From: Taklimakanibacter sp050246735
GTDB lineage: Bacteria > Pseudomonadota > Alphaproteobacteria > Rhizobiales > Aestuariivirgaceae
Assembly (NCBI GenBank): GCA_050246735.1
Contig: JBFWVM010000006.1
Location: forward strand, 1-64,000
Reading direction: 5' to 3'
Length of the DNA stretch: 64,000 nucleotides
A program made the position numbers and the translations under genes. Shown piece after piece: positions 8,129 through 16,810 of this stretch (its first letter is position 1; every line of letters begins with the position of its first letter). A model generated the notes under the pieces. The model ran no database searches, had not been told where the DNA came from, and saw only the letters and a list, made by a program, of their open reading frames with translations.

Positions 8129-8862
8129 GCACCGGACTCCATCGCTTCCCAGAACACGCTCGCCACATGGGCGAGGTGATCGCGCATCGCTTGCTCGGCC
8201 CTTTCGGGATCGCGCGCGGCGACCGCCTCGAAAATGGCCCTGTGCGCCTCGTAGGCCTGCTCGGCGGTACCTTTGCGGCCGCGCCAGTTGAGCGTGATAT
8301 GACGCTGCTGCACCAGCCATTCGGCGATGGCCGCATGGATCGCCGGGAAGATGGGATTGCGGGGGATCACCGCCAGCACATAGTGGAAAGCGACGTCGGT
8401 CTTCTCGAAACGGTCCAGGTCGCTCAGCGCGGCCTGGTTGACCTCGAGGGCCGCGCGAAGCTGATCGATGTCCTGCGGTGTCGCATGGGCGGCGGCATGG
8501 CGTGCGAGACCCACTTCGAAGAAGAGACGCGCGCTCTGGAAATTGCGAACGCCATCCTGCGCGGCGAGCATGTGCCTGGCGACGCCGGACAATGCCTCGA
8601 CCACCACTTCGGGTGTCGGCCGGATGACGGTGGCGCGCTCGCCGGAGCGCAATTCGACAAGGCCCATGTTGCGCAGATGGGCCAGGGCTTCCCTTATGGC
8701 AGGACGACCCACGCCGAATTCGCGCATCAGATCCCGTTCGGACGGGAGCAGGTCACCGGCCTCGTAGGTCCTGTCTATGATGCGCGCCTCGAGCCGCTCC
8801 GCCACCTGCTCATAGAGCTTCTGCGGCCGGATAGGCCGGACCCGAGCTGGTATACCTGTCAT
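8125..8862 (-). CDS. GntR-family regulator, FadR/FCD subgroup
   Basis: This is the DNA-binding regulator of the leftward catabolic and transport operon, 245 aa. Residues 10-80 form the winged helix (LPSERDLMREFGVGRPAIREAL). Residues 95-235 form an alpha-helical FCD ligand-binding domain. It is the first gene of the operon, so it probably controls its own transcription. Two inverted repeats lie at and just upstream of its start codon (8848-8866, 8884-8898). A hydroxy or keto acid is the likely effector, by analogy with the subgroup. Confidence 0.92.
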   Translation of the reverse strand: MTGIPARVRPIRPQKLYEQVAERLEARIIDRTYEAGDLLPSERDLMREFGVGRPAIREALAHLRNMGLVELRSGERATVIRPTPEVVVEALSGVARHMLAAQDGVRNFQSARLFFEVGLARHAAAHATPQDIDQLRAALEVNQAALSDLDRFEKTDVAFHYVLAVIPRNPIFPAIHAAIAEWLVQQRHITLNWRGRKGTAEQAYEAHRAIFEAVAARDPERAEQAMRDHLAHVASVFWEAMESGA

Positions 8863-8866
8863 ACCA
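8848..8866. promoter_or_regulatory. Candidate GntR operator overlapping its own start codon
   Basis: TGGTAT-N7-ATACCA is a perfect 6-bp inverted repeat that also contains the internal palindrome GGTATACC. Sites built on TGGTATACCA are typical for FadR-subgroup regulators of hexuronate metabolism. It overlaps the ATG of the GntR gene, consistent with autoregulation. Confidence 0.5.
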
Positions 8867-8883
8867 TCTACGTTAGCCCAAGC

Positions 8884-8898
8884 CTTGACGACGTCAAG
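8884..8898. promoter_or_regulatory. Second dyad upstream of the GntR operon
   Basis: CTTGACG-A-CGTCAAG is a perfect 15-bp palindrome 21 nt upstream of the GntR start codon. It may be an operator or overlap a promoter element. Confidence 0.45.
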
Positions 8899-8959
8899 TC
8901 CAGAAAGCGGATTATCAAGTCCCTATGAAAGAGGCCGAAACAGGATTCTTCTCAGCAGG

Positions 8960-8989
8960 TTGCGAGAGAAAGTGAAAGCCGTCTCGCAA
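8960..8989. promoter_or_regulatory. Inverted repeat in the 287-bp gap between two operons
   Basis: TTGCGAGA (8960-8967) and TCTCGCAA (8982-8989) are perfect 8-bp arms separated by 14 bp. The gap 8863-9149 holds no gene that I can support. The dyad is about 100 bp upstream of the GntR gene and downstream of the polyol operon. It could be a distal operator or part of a 3' RNA structure. Confidence 0.3.
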
Positions 8990-9149
8990 GGAACAATGCC
9001 GCCCCGACTACGCCAAACCAAGACATTCGAGAACTGCGAAGCCTTCTCGCGCGACGTGATCTATTCCGATAACGGCGGTAATGCCCTGCTCGGCGCTGGA
9101 TAAACCAGCAGAGCGGCTTCTTAGTCTAGTCATCGGTTTCAGGTGAATG

Positions 9150-9923
9150 TCAGCGGCCGCCATGCAAGTCGGCCAATGCCTCTCCCCCAGACATCGCGCG
9201 CAGGACCTCCTCCCGGCTGATCTCGGATTTCCGAAAGGTTCCCAGACTTCGCCCGCGGTTGAGCAAGGTGAAAACATCGCCGACCGGATAGGCATGATTG
9301 ATGTTGTGGGTAATGAAGATCACGCCAACACCGCCCGACTTGGTTTGGGTGATGAAGCGCAGGACCTCTCCAGCCTGGTGGACGCCAAGCGCCGAAGTGG
9401 GCTCATCAAGGATAAGCACTTTGGCACCAAAATAGAGCGCGCGGGCAATTGCCACACATTGTCTCTCGCCTCCCGAGAGCGTGCCGACGAGCTGGTTCGG
9501 ATCGCGTATGTCGATGCCGAGGCGGATCATTTCCTGACGTGTCACGTCGGCCGCATGAGCGACATCGAACGAGAGATAGGGCCAGCGTTTCTTCACCGGC
9601 TCACGGCCGAGGAAGAAATTGCGGCTGATGCTCATCAGGGGCGCCATGGCGAGATCCTGGAAGACCGTCGCGATGCCGCGCTCGCGCGCGGCGCGCGGCG
9701 AAGTGAAGACCGTCTCCTCACCCTCCATGAGCATCTGACCGCTGTCGGGCCTGTGAACGCCGGACAGGATCTTGATAAGCGTCGATTTGCCGGCACCGTT
9801 GTCGCCGAGGAGACAATGGACTTCGCCGGCGCTGATCTTAAGCGAGATATCGTCGAGCGCGACAGTAGAGCCAAAAAACTTGCTGACGGCGCGCAGCTCA
9901 AGCAGAGGCGGTGCATCATTCAT
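9150..9923 (-). CDS. Polyol/sugar ABC transporter ATP-binding protein (single-domain, FrcA type)
   Basis: This cytoplasmic ATPase of a CUT2-type importer has 257 aa and therefore one ABC domain, as in the rhizobial fructose transporter FrcA, rather than the double-domain RbsA form. Walker A GDNGAGKST lies at 40-48, the signature LSGGERQ and Walker B VLILDEPTSA follow. It is 8 nt after the permease gene and closes the operon that starts with the binding protein at 14135. Confidence 0.92.
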   Translation of the reverse strand: MNDAPPLLELRAVSKFFGSTVALDDISLKISAGEVHCLLGDNGAGKSTLIKILSGVHRPDSGQMLMEGEETVFTSPRAARERGIATVFQDLAMAPLMSISRNFFLGREPVKKRWPYLSFDVAHAADVTRQEMIRLGIDIRDPNQLVGTLSGGERQCVAIARALYFGAKVLILDEPTSALGVHQAGEVLRFITQTKSGGVGVIFITHNINHAYPVGDVFTLLNRGRSLGTFRKSEISREEVLRAMSGGEALADLHGGR

Positions 9924-9931
9924 GGCTTAGC

Positions 9932-11068
9932 TCATCTGTTCCGGATGACACGACGGCGTATGAAATCGTTGAACAGCACTGCGATGACGATCATGGCGCC
10001 GAGGAAGATGCGGAACCAATCCGTGTCGACGCCTGTATAGAAGATGCCGGTCGATACGGTTCCGAAGATCAACGATCCGAACATGCCGCCGATAACAGAA
10101 CCATAGCCGCCGGTGAGCAGGTTGCCGCCGATTACCGAGGCGATGATCGCCTCAAACTCCTTTTGCAGGCCGCGTAGCGTATCGGCGGAGCCTGCCTCCA
10201 GCACCTGGATGGTAGCGAGATGAGTGGCAGTCATGGCGGAAATGATGAACAGGATGATCTTTACCCGGTTGACCGGGACGCCGGAATTGCGCGCAGCGCT
10301 CTCGCTGCCGCCGACAGCGAATATCCAGTTGCCGAATGTCGAACGCAGCAGGAGCCAGGTGCCGAAACTGCCGAGAACGAGCCACCAGATGAACGACATA
10401 GGAATGCCCTCGGCCATCGGCAGACCGTTGCCATCGGCCTCGATAAGGCCATTGTGGGCGAGCCAGATGAACAGGTCGCGGCCGATGCGGCCGGCAAAGA
10501 GCTGGACCGTGAAGCTGTCCTGAGCACCCTCCGTGATGTTGGAGATCTGAGTGCGGCCGGTAAAGCTGCGTGACAATACGAGCGAAGCGCCGCGCAGCAA
10601 ATACATGGAAGCCAGCGTCACGATGAACGACGGCAGTCCGGTACGGATAATGAGATAGCCGTTGAGCCATCCGACCGCGGCTGCAGCGGCAAAGGTCACC
10701 AGGATGGCAAGCCACAACGGAAGATGGAAGACGGTTACGCTCAGTCCGATCACGATACCGGCGAAAGCAATCATCGAACCGACGGAAAGATCGAACTCGC
10801 CCCCGATCATCAGGATGGAGACAGCTACGGCAAGGATACCGAGTTGGGCCGAGATCTCGAGGAAGTTCAGAATGCCCTGACTGCCGAACATTCCGCTTTT
10901 GCCGGCGGTGACCATGAAGAAGACGAGAACAAGGAACGTTCCTGCAGCAGCGCCGAGCTCCGGCCTCTGGACGAGGCGTGAAAGAAGAGGAATGCTGCGG
11001 ATCCGCTCATCGAACCGGCCTCCCTTCGGCCTGATGGAGAGCTTGTTTGAATCTGGAAGGGCTGACAT
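9932..11068 (-). CDS. CUT2-family ABC transporter permease (ribose/fructose/inositol type)
   Basis: This inner-membrane permease has 378 aa and about ten hydrophobic segments. The conserved RbsC-type elements are IGGEFDLSVGSM near residue 95 and a GGNLLTGGYGSVIGGMFGSL segment near residue 310. The start at 11068 has a GAGG site 8-9 nt upstream and leaves a 10-nt gap after the dehydrogenase gene; codons further upstream would overlap that gene extensively. It works with the single-domain ATPase and the periplasmic receptor of the same operon. Confidence 0.92.
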   Translation of the reverse strand: MSALPDSNKLSIRPKGGRFDERIRSIPLLSRLVQRPELGAAAGTFLVLVFFMVTAGKSGMFGSQGILNFLEISAQLGILAVAVSILMIGGEFDLSVGSMIAFAGIVIGLSVTVFHLPLWLAILVTFAAAAAVGWLNGYLIIRTGLPSFIVTLASMYLLRGASLVLSRSFTGRTQISNITEGAQDSFTVQLFAGRIGRDLFIWLAHNGLIEADGNGLPMAEGIPMSFIWWLVLGSFGTWLLLRSTFGNWIFAVGGSESAARNSGVPVNRVKIILFIISAMTATHLATIQVLEAGSADTLRGLQKEFEAIIASVIGGNLLTGGYGSVIGGMFGSLIFGTVSTGIFYTGVDTDWFRIFLGAMIVIAVLFNDFIRRRVIRNR

Positions 11069-11078
11069 TGGGGCTACC

Positions 11079-12191
11079 TCATAATCTGATCTCTTGGCGG
11101 CCGGCAAGCGCGAGTGCCATGAATTCCCGAACCAGCTCCATGTCGTAGCGCGCTTCCTCGGGCGTGTTGCGCACGACGGCTCTATTGACGATTGCCGCCC
11201 AGAATCCTTCCAGTTCACGCACGAAAGATTCGCCGAAACCGTTGCGGTGCTCGGTCTTGGCCAGTCGCATGCCTTGCGACGTATAGCTGATGAGACGGGT
11301 CGGGAAATTATGCATATAAGGCGAGGGAAAGATCAACTCGTACCGCCGGTCGTCGAAGAAAAGGGAGAGGCGTTCGTTGTAGTCGGCAAGCCGGGGTACG
11401 ACGACATGCGATAACTGGCAAAGCGCCTGGGTGCCGTTGAGCGCAATGACGGCGCTGGTCCCACGCCCGCCGGCAAAGATGTTGGCGCTGAGGGCTTGGC
11501 GGCTGCGAATGCCCATTGCCGTGAAAAGGCCGTTCAGTGCATTGAGGTCGTGGATCATGCTGGAAGAGAATGAATCGACATAGGCGTGGATGTCGTCCGG
11601 GGCGAGCATGATCCCCATGGCGTCGGCGGTTTGCTCGACCAGCCGCTGCCGATTCTCGATCTTGAGATTCTCCGGCAAGTCGCCCGCACCCATGAAAGCC
11701 TGATGCTCGACGAAAGGCCAGGAATCGGGATCGTTGACCTCGACGGAGACGAAGCGGAGACGATCGCCCAGATCTGCCACCTCGGCGGCGAGCATCTCAT
11801 AGCTCGGATCCCAGCGCTTCATGAAGCCGACCTGCAAGACGCGACGGGCGGCATCGCGCCTTGCAATAAGGTCGTCGATAGCTGCAACCGAGAGGGCCAC
11901 CGGTTTCTCGCACAAGACATGCAGTCCGCGGCCCAGTGCTTCGGCCGCGATCTGGTGATGATAGGAATCCGGCGCTCCGATGACAATTGCTGCGGCCTCG
12001 CAGGCCCATAATTCATCCACGCTCTCTACTGCGCGAACGCCGAACTGCCTGGTAATATGCTCACGGATGGTGGGCGAGGGGTCCGCCACAGCGACAAGCT
12101 CGAACTTGTCGCGTAGGAAGAGAAGATTGGGGACATGCTCGACCTGCGAGATGAGTCCTCCGCCGGCGATGACGATCTTGACCTTGGTCAT
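11079..12191 (-). CDS. Gfo/Idh/MocA-family oxidoreductase
   Basis: This NAD(P)-dependent dehydrogenase of sugars or polyols has 370 aa. The N-terminal Rossmann fold starts with IVIAGGGLISQ, and the family lysine is in the HVLCEKPVAL segment near residue 97. The C-terminal alpha/beta domain is expected to bind the sugar. It lies between an IolE-like enzyme and the permease. Together these fit oxidation of an inositol or other cyclitol, with the neighbouring enzyme acting next. The substrate is inferred only from context. Confidence 0.9.
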   Translation of the reverse strand: MTKVKIVIAGGGLISQVEHVPNLLFLRDKFELVAVADPSPTIREHITRQFGVRAVESVDELWACEAAAIVIGAPDSYHHQIAAEALGRGLHVLCEKPVALSVAAIDDLIARRDAARRVLQVGFMKRWDPSYEMLAAEVADLGDRLRFVSVEVNDPDSWPFVEHQAFMGAGDLPENLKIENRQRLVEQTADAMGIMLAPDDIHAYVDSFSSSMIHDLNALNGLFTAMGIRSRQALSANIFAGGRGTSAVIALNGTQALCQLSHVVVPRLADYNERLSLFFDDRRYELIFPSPYMHNFPTRLISYTSQGMRLAKTEHRNGFGESFVRELEGFWAAIVNRAVVRNTPEEARYDMELVREFMALALAGRQEIRL

Positions 12192-12206
12192 GTGATTTCC
12201 CGATTT

Positions 12207-13106
12207 TCAGGAGACAGTCATGAAGCCTGCCGCTATGGCGAGGCGTGAAAGATTGGTGAAGCCGAGCTTGGCGTAAGTGAGGGGGTGCGCTTTACGCAGA
12301 TCCTGCTCCGCCTCGACGACCAGCCAGCCGGAAAAGCCCGCGTCGTGGAGTGCCGATAGTATGGCATGATAGTCGGTCGATCCGTCGCCCGGTACCGTAT
12401 AGACGCCAGCCAACACGGCTTCCACGAAGCTCCAATTGCTCCGCCGCGCTTCTTGCAGGACATCAATGCGGACGTCCTTGCCGTGGAAATGATTGATGCG
12501 CCTGGCGTGGCGTTTGGCCAGACGGACCGGATCGCCCCCTGCCAGGCTCGAATGTCCAGTATCGAGGAGCAGGCCCACGGCGGCATCGGTATTGGCCATG
12601 AGCGCATCGACGTCCTCATCACTCTCGACGATCGTACCGATATGGTGGTGGAAAGACATCGGCACACCGAACTCGGCCATCATCTGCGCAAGTTCTGTGA
12701 TCTTACGGCCATAATTCTTCCATTCATCAGAGGTGAGTTTCGGACGCCCTGCCAGAGGCACCGTTGCGTCGGAGAATGTCTCACCACTGCAGTCGGCATA
12801 GACGACGCAGGCGCAGCCCATTTCCCTGAGTGTCGCCAAATGCGGAAGAACGGCATCGAATTCCGCCTCTGGACTCTTCTCCAATATATGACCCGCATAC
12901 CAGCCGGAGATGAGATCGAGATCGTATTTGCCGAGCGCCCGCTTGAGACCGTCCGCAGTTCTGGGAAAGATCCCACCCATTTCGATTCCGGAATAGTGCG
13001 ATGCCTTGGTCTCGAGGAGGCATTGATCGAGAGTTGAGAAGTCCTTGAGTTCCGGGATGTCGTCAAGCGTCCAGGTATTCGGGTTGATGCCGATTCTGAC
13101 TGTCAC
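12207..13106 (-). CDS. Sugar phosphate isomerase/epimerase, IolE (inosose dehydratase)-like
   Basis: This TIM-barrel enzyme of the AP-endonuclease-2 superfamily is about 299 aa. The N terminus (IGINPNTWTLDD) and the C terminus (GSTDYHAILSALHDAGFSGW, then VVEAEQD) resemble myo-inosose-2 dehydratase. Metal-ligand candidates are in SFHHHIGT, LLLDTGHSSL and INHFHGKDV. I chose the GTG at 13106 because GAAGG lies 8 nt upstream; a TTG at 13121 is possible but has no ribosome site. Together with the Gfo-type dehydrogenase it suggests inositol or related polyol catabolism. Another keto-sugar isomerase or epimerase role is possible. Confidence 0.83.
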   Translation of the reverse strand: MTVRIGINPNTWTLDDIPELKDFSTLDQCLLETKASHYSGIEMGGIFPRTADGLKRALGKYDLDLISGWYAGHILEKSPEAEFDAVLPHLATLREMGCACVVYADCSGETFSDATVPLAGRPKLTSDEWKNYGRKITELAQMMAEFGVPMSFHHHIGTIVESDEDVDALMANTDAAVGLLLDTGHSSLAGGDPVRLAKRHARRINHFHGKDVRIDVLQEARRSNWSFVEAVLAGVYTVPGDGSTDYHAILSALHDAGFSGWLVVEAEQDLRKAHPLTYAKLGFTNLSRLAIAAGFMTVS

Positions 13107-13134
13107 AGTAATTGCCTTCAATTGTGAGGGATGG

Positions 13135-13160
13135 CGCCGGAAAGCTTTTGCCTTCCGGCG
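13135..13160 (-). other. Stable intercistronic stem-loop after the binding-protein gene
   Basis: The minus-strand RNA can form an 11-bp stem (one G-U pair) with a 4-nt loop in the gap between the receptor and the IolE-like gene. There is no U-run behind it, so it is not a normal terminator. Such hairpins often protect the abundant receptor mRNA or partly attenuate downstream transcription. Confidence 0.5.
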
Positions 13161-13169
13161 TCTGATTTT

Positions 13170-14135
13170 TCAGCGTATGCCTACCTTGCTGAGTTCGAGA
13201 ACCTGCGCGGCTTCCTTGCCCGTGACGAAGGAGGGGCCGGTATAGACGTTGGCCGTCGGCATCGTCTGATAGAGGCTGTTCATCGTCAGGAACACGACCG
13301 GCAAGTAGCCTAGAAGATATTGCTGAAAGTCGATGGCGAAGGACATCTCGCCATTGATCAGGGCTTTCAGGATCTCCGGCGTGAGATTGAAGGTTCCGAA
13401 TTTGACCTTCCCGGTCAGCCGGCGGTTCTTCAGAGCCGCAAGCGTTGGGACCGCCGAGGAAGGACCCAGGGCGAATGCGCCATTGGTATCGGGCTTGGCC
13501 GAAAGATATGCCTCGACCCGCGTCTGGACTTCCGTCGGATCCATGGTGACGGCAAGAATATCGGCCTTTCCTTCCATGCCCTCCACAAAACCTGCGCAAG
13601 CCTCGTCATTGCCGGCGTTGCCGACTTCATGATTGATGCACACGCCATGGGTGACGCCCTCGGCGCGTAGGTGCTTCGCGGCCTGGCGACCAGATTCGAG
13701 ATAAGGCCCTGGCCCAATATAGAATTTCGCCCCAACCTTCGGCACCTCGGCCTCGCCGGTATCGATAACGATCACGGGGATTCCGGCATCGGCCGCCTTC
13801 TTCACACGCGAACCGATCGCCTGCATGTCGGGGATCGTCACGACAAGACCGTCCGGCTTGGAGGCGATCGCGGTATCTATGAGCTTGGCCATCTTCACGA
13901 CGTCCCAGACTTCCGGCGCGAAATATTCGACGTTCGAGCCCATGGCCTTTTGACCGTCAAGCACGCCATTCTTGACGACCGACCAGTAGGTATCCGAGGC
14001 TTCGCCATGGGTGACGAAGACGATCCGTATGTCGGAAGCCTTCTTCGCTTCGGCTCGGGCGAGCGCCGTCGTTGTCGTGAGCAGCATGACCAGCAGCAAC
14101 GGCCAGGCGAAAGATTTCAGAAATGTCCGTGTCAT
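13170..14135 (-). CDS. Periplasmic sugar/polyol-binding protein (RbsB-type)
   Basis: This is the periplasmic receptor of the CUT2 importer, 321 aa, periplasmic-binding-protein type 1 fold. The ATG at 14135 is followed by a Sec signal peptide: basic MTRTFLK, a hydrophobic core to about residue 22, then ALARAEA. The mature region starts with IRIVFVTHGEASDTYW, and the segment GLVVTIPD is typical of the RbsB family. It leads the operon with the IolE-like enzyme, dehydrogenase, permease and ATPase. Unlike the other three receptors in the window it has no twin-arginine motif. Confidence 0.92.
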   Translation of the reverse strand: MTRTFLKSFAWPLLLVMLLTTTTALARAEAKKASDIRIVFVTHGEASDTYWSVVKNGVLDGQKAMGSNVEYFAPEVWDVVKMAKLIDTAIASKPDGLVVTIPDMQAIGSRVKKAADAGIPVIVIDTGEAEVPKVGAKFYIGPGPYLESGRQAAKHLRAEGVTHGVCINHEVGNAGNDEACAGFVEGMEGKADILAVTMDPTEVQTRVEAYLSAKPDTNGAFALGPSSAVPTLAALKNRRLTGKVKFGTFNLTPEILKALINGEMSFAIDFQQYLLGYLPVVFLTMNSLYQTMPTANVYTGPSFVTGKEAAQVLELSKVGIR

Positions 14136-14461
14136 TGCGAGCGTTTCCCTGTGTTTCTGGATAATTGCGTGAAGAATCGGGAAAGCGCGCGACTGACGGT
14201 CATCCGCTCTTCCACGTAGGAAGATCGGCTGGACGATCATTGAAGAGGCTATCTTATCGTGATCGCCGGCAGGAGCTCACGCTCGCGGACTAATGGTCCA
14301 TCGCGCCGGCAGATATCAATAATAGAAGACGAGCGACCTGTGACTGTCGTCAAAATAAGGCGGTGTCAGAGCATACATCGTTGCACCGTTCAAATCTCAC
14401 GTCGAGACAATGCTACGATAACGTAAACGAACCCGGCGCGCAATTCCAAACTGCAAGAACT
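14136..14461. promoter_or_regulatory. 326-bp intergenic region upstream of the polyol operon
   Basis: I see no gene here. It should contain the promoter of the leftward polyol operon and the 3' flank of the amidohydrolase operon. The side near 14400-14440 is relatively AT-rich. I could not identify a clear operator, and no regulator gene is linked to this operon. Confidence 0.35.
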
Positions 14462-16780
14462 CTAGCGCCATTGCTTCTCCTCCGCCGTCCAGGCCCAGCC
14501 GGGCAGCTTGCCCTTCCGGGCGAACGCGTCGACGATGTTCTTGAGCAGCCTCGAAACGTTGTTGTCGAAATTGTTGAAGGGGAGCGACTGGCCGAAGGCG
14601 ATCGAGCCTGTCGACACCACGGCACCGTCATTGGGAGCGGTGAAGTAGGTTATGTCGGCGCGGATCCTGTAGTCGTGCGTGCCGGTCATGCCCGGATAGG
14701 CATAGAGGATCTCCTCGCAGACCAGCATGTAATTGTCGCTGTGGCCGCCGGAAGAGGCGAGGATCAGCGTATGCGGAGGCGTGCCGAGGCTCAGGTCATA
14801 GCGATCGATCTCGATGCCGGCAGCGCCTTCATGGGCGAGGCCGAAATCACCGATGATCTCGCCTTCTATCCCCTCGAAGGCCCAGGAGGCGCGGCGGTGG
14901 AAGCTGTCCGGCATGCGGCGGTAGGGGCGCGCCGATTCGAAGCCCTGCGAGATGAAGCCGACGCCGGTGAGCTTCTGCGGCGGACGGCCGAGGTTCTTCC
15001 ACAGGCCGCTTCTCTGCCCGGTGGTCTGGAGGTAATGCTCGCCCGGCCGCGCGTTCCAGGCCCGCATGCCGGAATCGAGCTTGCGCACTTCCATGCACCA
15101 GAGCTCGTCCTCACGGAACGCGACGTTCCAGTAATAGCCGTTGCCGCCCATGTAGATCAGACGGCCGCCCTGAGCGACATAATCCTCGCTCGCATCGAGC
15201 ATGGTTTCCGAATAATACTCGGGATGCGAGCCGGTGATGACGACGTTGTAGGGTGCGAGCGCCGCGAGGCCGTCGCGGTGCAGATCCTCGTCGGTCAGGA
15301 CCTCGTAATCGTATTTCTGGTGCTCGAGCCAGCCGATGATCGACAGGTCGGCGGGAAACTGCCAGGTGATGCCCATCGACGACAGCCTGCAGCGCGGCCG
15401 CATGTTGAGGATCGGCCGGCGATAGGAGCTGTAGCAGACGCCCGCGCCGTCGGCATGATGATCATAGGTCGAGAGGCCGAAGTCCTTCGTCTGATAAAGC
15501 TCGATGTCGATCTCGGACACGATCGGCGGCTGCCCGCTGATCGGCTGCACCATCTGCGCGTCGAAGCTCAGATGCTCATTGGCGTAGGCGAGATAGCTCG
15601 CGGTCGGCACCAGGAAGGCGATGCGGCCGGTGGGCCGGCTCGGACGCACGAAGAAGACCACATATTCCTCGCCCAGCCCCTTGCCGTCGCCGGCACGCAG
15701 ACGCAGCGCATAGGCGCCGCTCCTGAGCTCGGGCACGGTCCAGCTCCTGGTCGGCTCCCAGTTGCAATCGACGACGGCGTCGTTATGGAACTCGATGCCG
15801 CCATATTCCTGAGGCGCGAGGCGGAATGAATCGTTGCGGCCGTTCCAGTTGAAGCCGGTCTGCGCCCGCACCGGCCGGTTATAGCCTTTCGAGTGAAGGC
15901 CATGGGGTCCGATGTCCCGCACCTCGTCGCCAATGCCGCTGTCGCTGTAGCCCGCCGTCGTGTCCCAGAAGGCGATGATGCCCTGTTGCGGCGGCTTGCC
16001 GGTATCGCGAAGGGCATCGAGCTCGTCGCGCGCGAGCACGCGGTCGAACATGCCGTGACGGTCGATCTTGCCGTTGAAATTCTGGGCGACGAAATGACCG
16101 CGCTGCTCGTGCCAGTCGCGTGCGCCGGCCACGAGGAAGGGTAAATCTTCAGGGTTCTTCGGCTTGAAACGGAAGATTTCCCGCACATGCGAGCGATAGT
16201 CGTAAGGCACGACCTTGCCGAGGAGGCTGTTGTAGCGGTTGGCGACGCCTTCCTGATAGAGCGTCGCCTTGCCGCTCTTGCGGTCGTAGGTGGCGGCCAC
16301 GAAATACCACATGTTGCGGACGAGCGGCGCCTCCGCCTGCAGATAGTCGACTTCCTCGCCGTCGCCGACGCCGAATTCGAGAAAGCCTTTCTGGTTGATC
16401 CACAGGGCAAACCCCTCGTTCCTGTAGATGTCCCAGCGACCGAGCAGCGCCTGGCGCACGCCATCGCCATGAAGCGTCGGATAGATGAAGGCGCAGAGAG
16501 TGAAGTCGCCGTCGCGGCCAAGCCTGCGGTCGGGATCGGTTGCGGTCAGGAAGGCGCCGACCTGGGTATATTGCTTGCGCAGGCTCCATTCGCCGTTCAG
16601 CGGCGAGGCGATCTCTTCCTCGATGAAGCCGGGACCGCTCGGATGCTCGTCGCCATGGATGAGCCGGACGAGCTGCGCCGCCGCCCGATCCGTGCCGTCG
16701 GCATGCACGAAGAAGGTGATCTCGTCGCCGGGTTTCACGGAGATCTTGTCCGTGTAGCCAAAGACTTTGATTTGCGCCAT
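14462..16780 (-). CDS. N,N-dimethylformamidase-type amidohydrolase, large (beta) subunit
   Basis: The 772-aa protein matches the large subunit family of N,N-dimethylformamidase, which hydrolyses formamides to formate and an amine using a mononuclear iron centre. A LamG-like beta region covers about residues 90-260, and the C-terminal half carries the catalytic fold. Tyr439 and the His519-Pro-Glu521 triplet fall at almost the same positions as the iron ligands I recall for the Paracoccus enzyme (Tyr440, His519, Glu521). The small-subunit domain is encoded 30 nt upstream, joined to a Liv-type permease. The natural substrate may be another amide. Confidence 0.9.
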   Translation of the reverse strand: MAQIKVFGYTDKISVKPGDEITFFVHADGTDRAAAQLVRLIHGDEHPSGPGFIEEEIASPLNGEWSLRKQYTQVGAFLTATDPDRRLGRDGDFTLCAFIYPTLHGDGVRQALLGRWDIYRNEGFALWINQKGFLEFGVGDGEEVDYLQAEAPLVRNMWYFVAATYDRKSGKATLYQEGVANRYNSLLGKVVPYDYRSHVREIFRFKPKNPEDLPFLVAGARDWHEQRGHFVAQNFNGKIDRHGMFDRVLARDELDALRDTGKPPQQGIIAFWDTTAGYSDSGIGDEVRDIGPHGLHSKGYNRPVRAQTGFNWNGRNDSFRLAPQEYGGIEFHNDAVVDCNWEPTRSWTVPELRSGAYALRLRAGDGKGLGEEYVVFFVRPSRPTGRIAFLVPTASYLAYANEHLSFDAQMVQPISGQPPIVSEIDIELYQTKDFGLSTYDHHADGAGVCYSSYRRPILNMRPRCRLSSMGITWQFPADLSIIGWLEHQKYDYEVLTDEDLHRDGLAALAPYNVVITGSHPEYYSETMLDASEDYVAQGGRLIYMGGNGYYWNVAFREDELWCMEVRKLDSGMRAWNARPGEHYLQTTGQRSGLWKNLGRPPQKLTGVGFISQGFESARPYRRMPDSFHRRASWAFEGIEGEIIGDFGLAHEGAAGIEIDRYDLSLGTPPHTLILASSGGHSDNYMLVCEEILYAYPGMTGTHDYRIRADITYFTAPNDGAVVSTGSIAFGQSLPFNNFDNNVSRLLKNIVDAFARKGKLPGWAWTAEEKQWR

Positions 16781-16810
16781 GGAGGACTCCGGTAACGTGC
16801 GGTCGGGAGA

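Noticed and set aside
9103..9149. Terminator of the polyol operon
   Set aside because: Possible pairing near 9090-9125 is imperfect and lacks a T-tract on the coding strand.
14363..15829. 488-aa plus-strand reading frame
   Set aside because: It is antisense to the amidohydrolase large-subunit gene, with low-complexity Asp/Glu/Arg composition.
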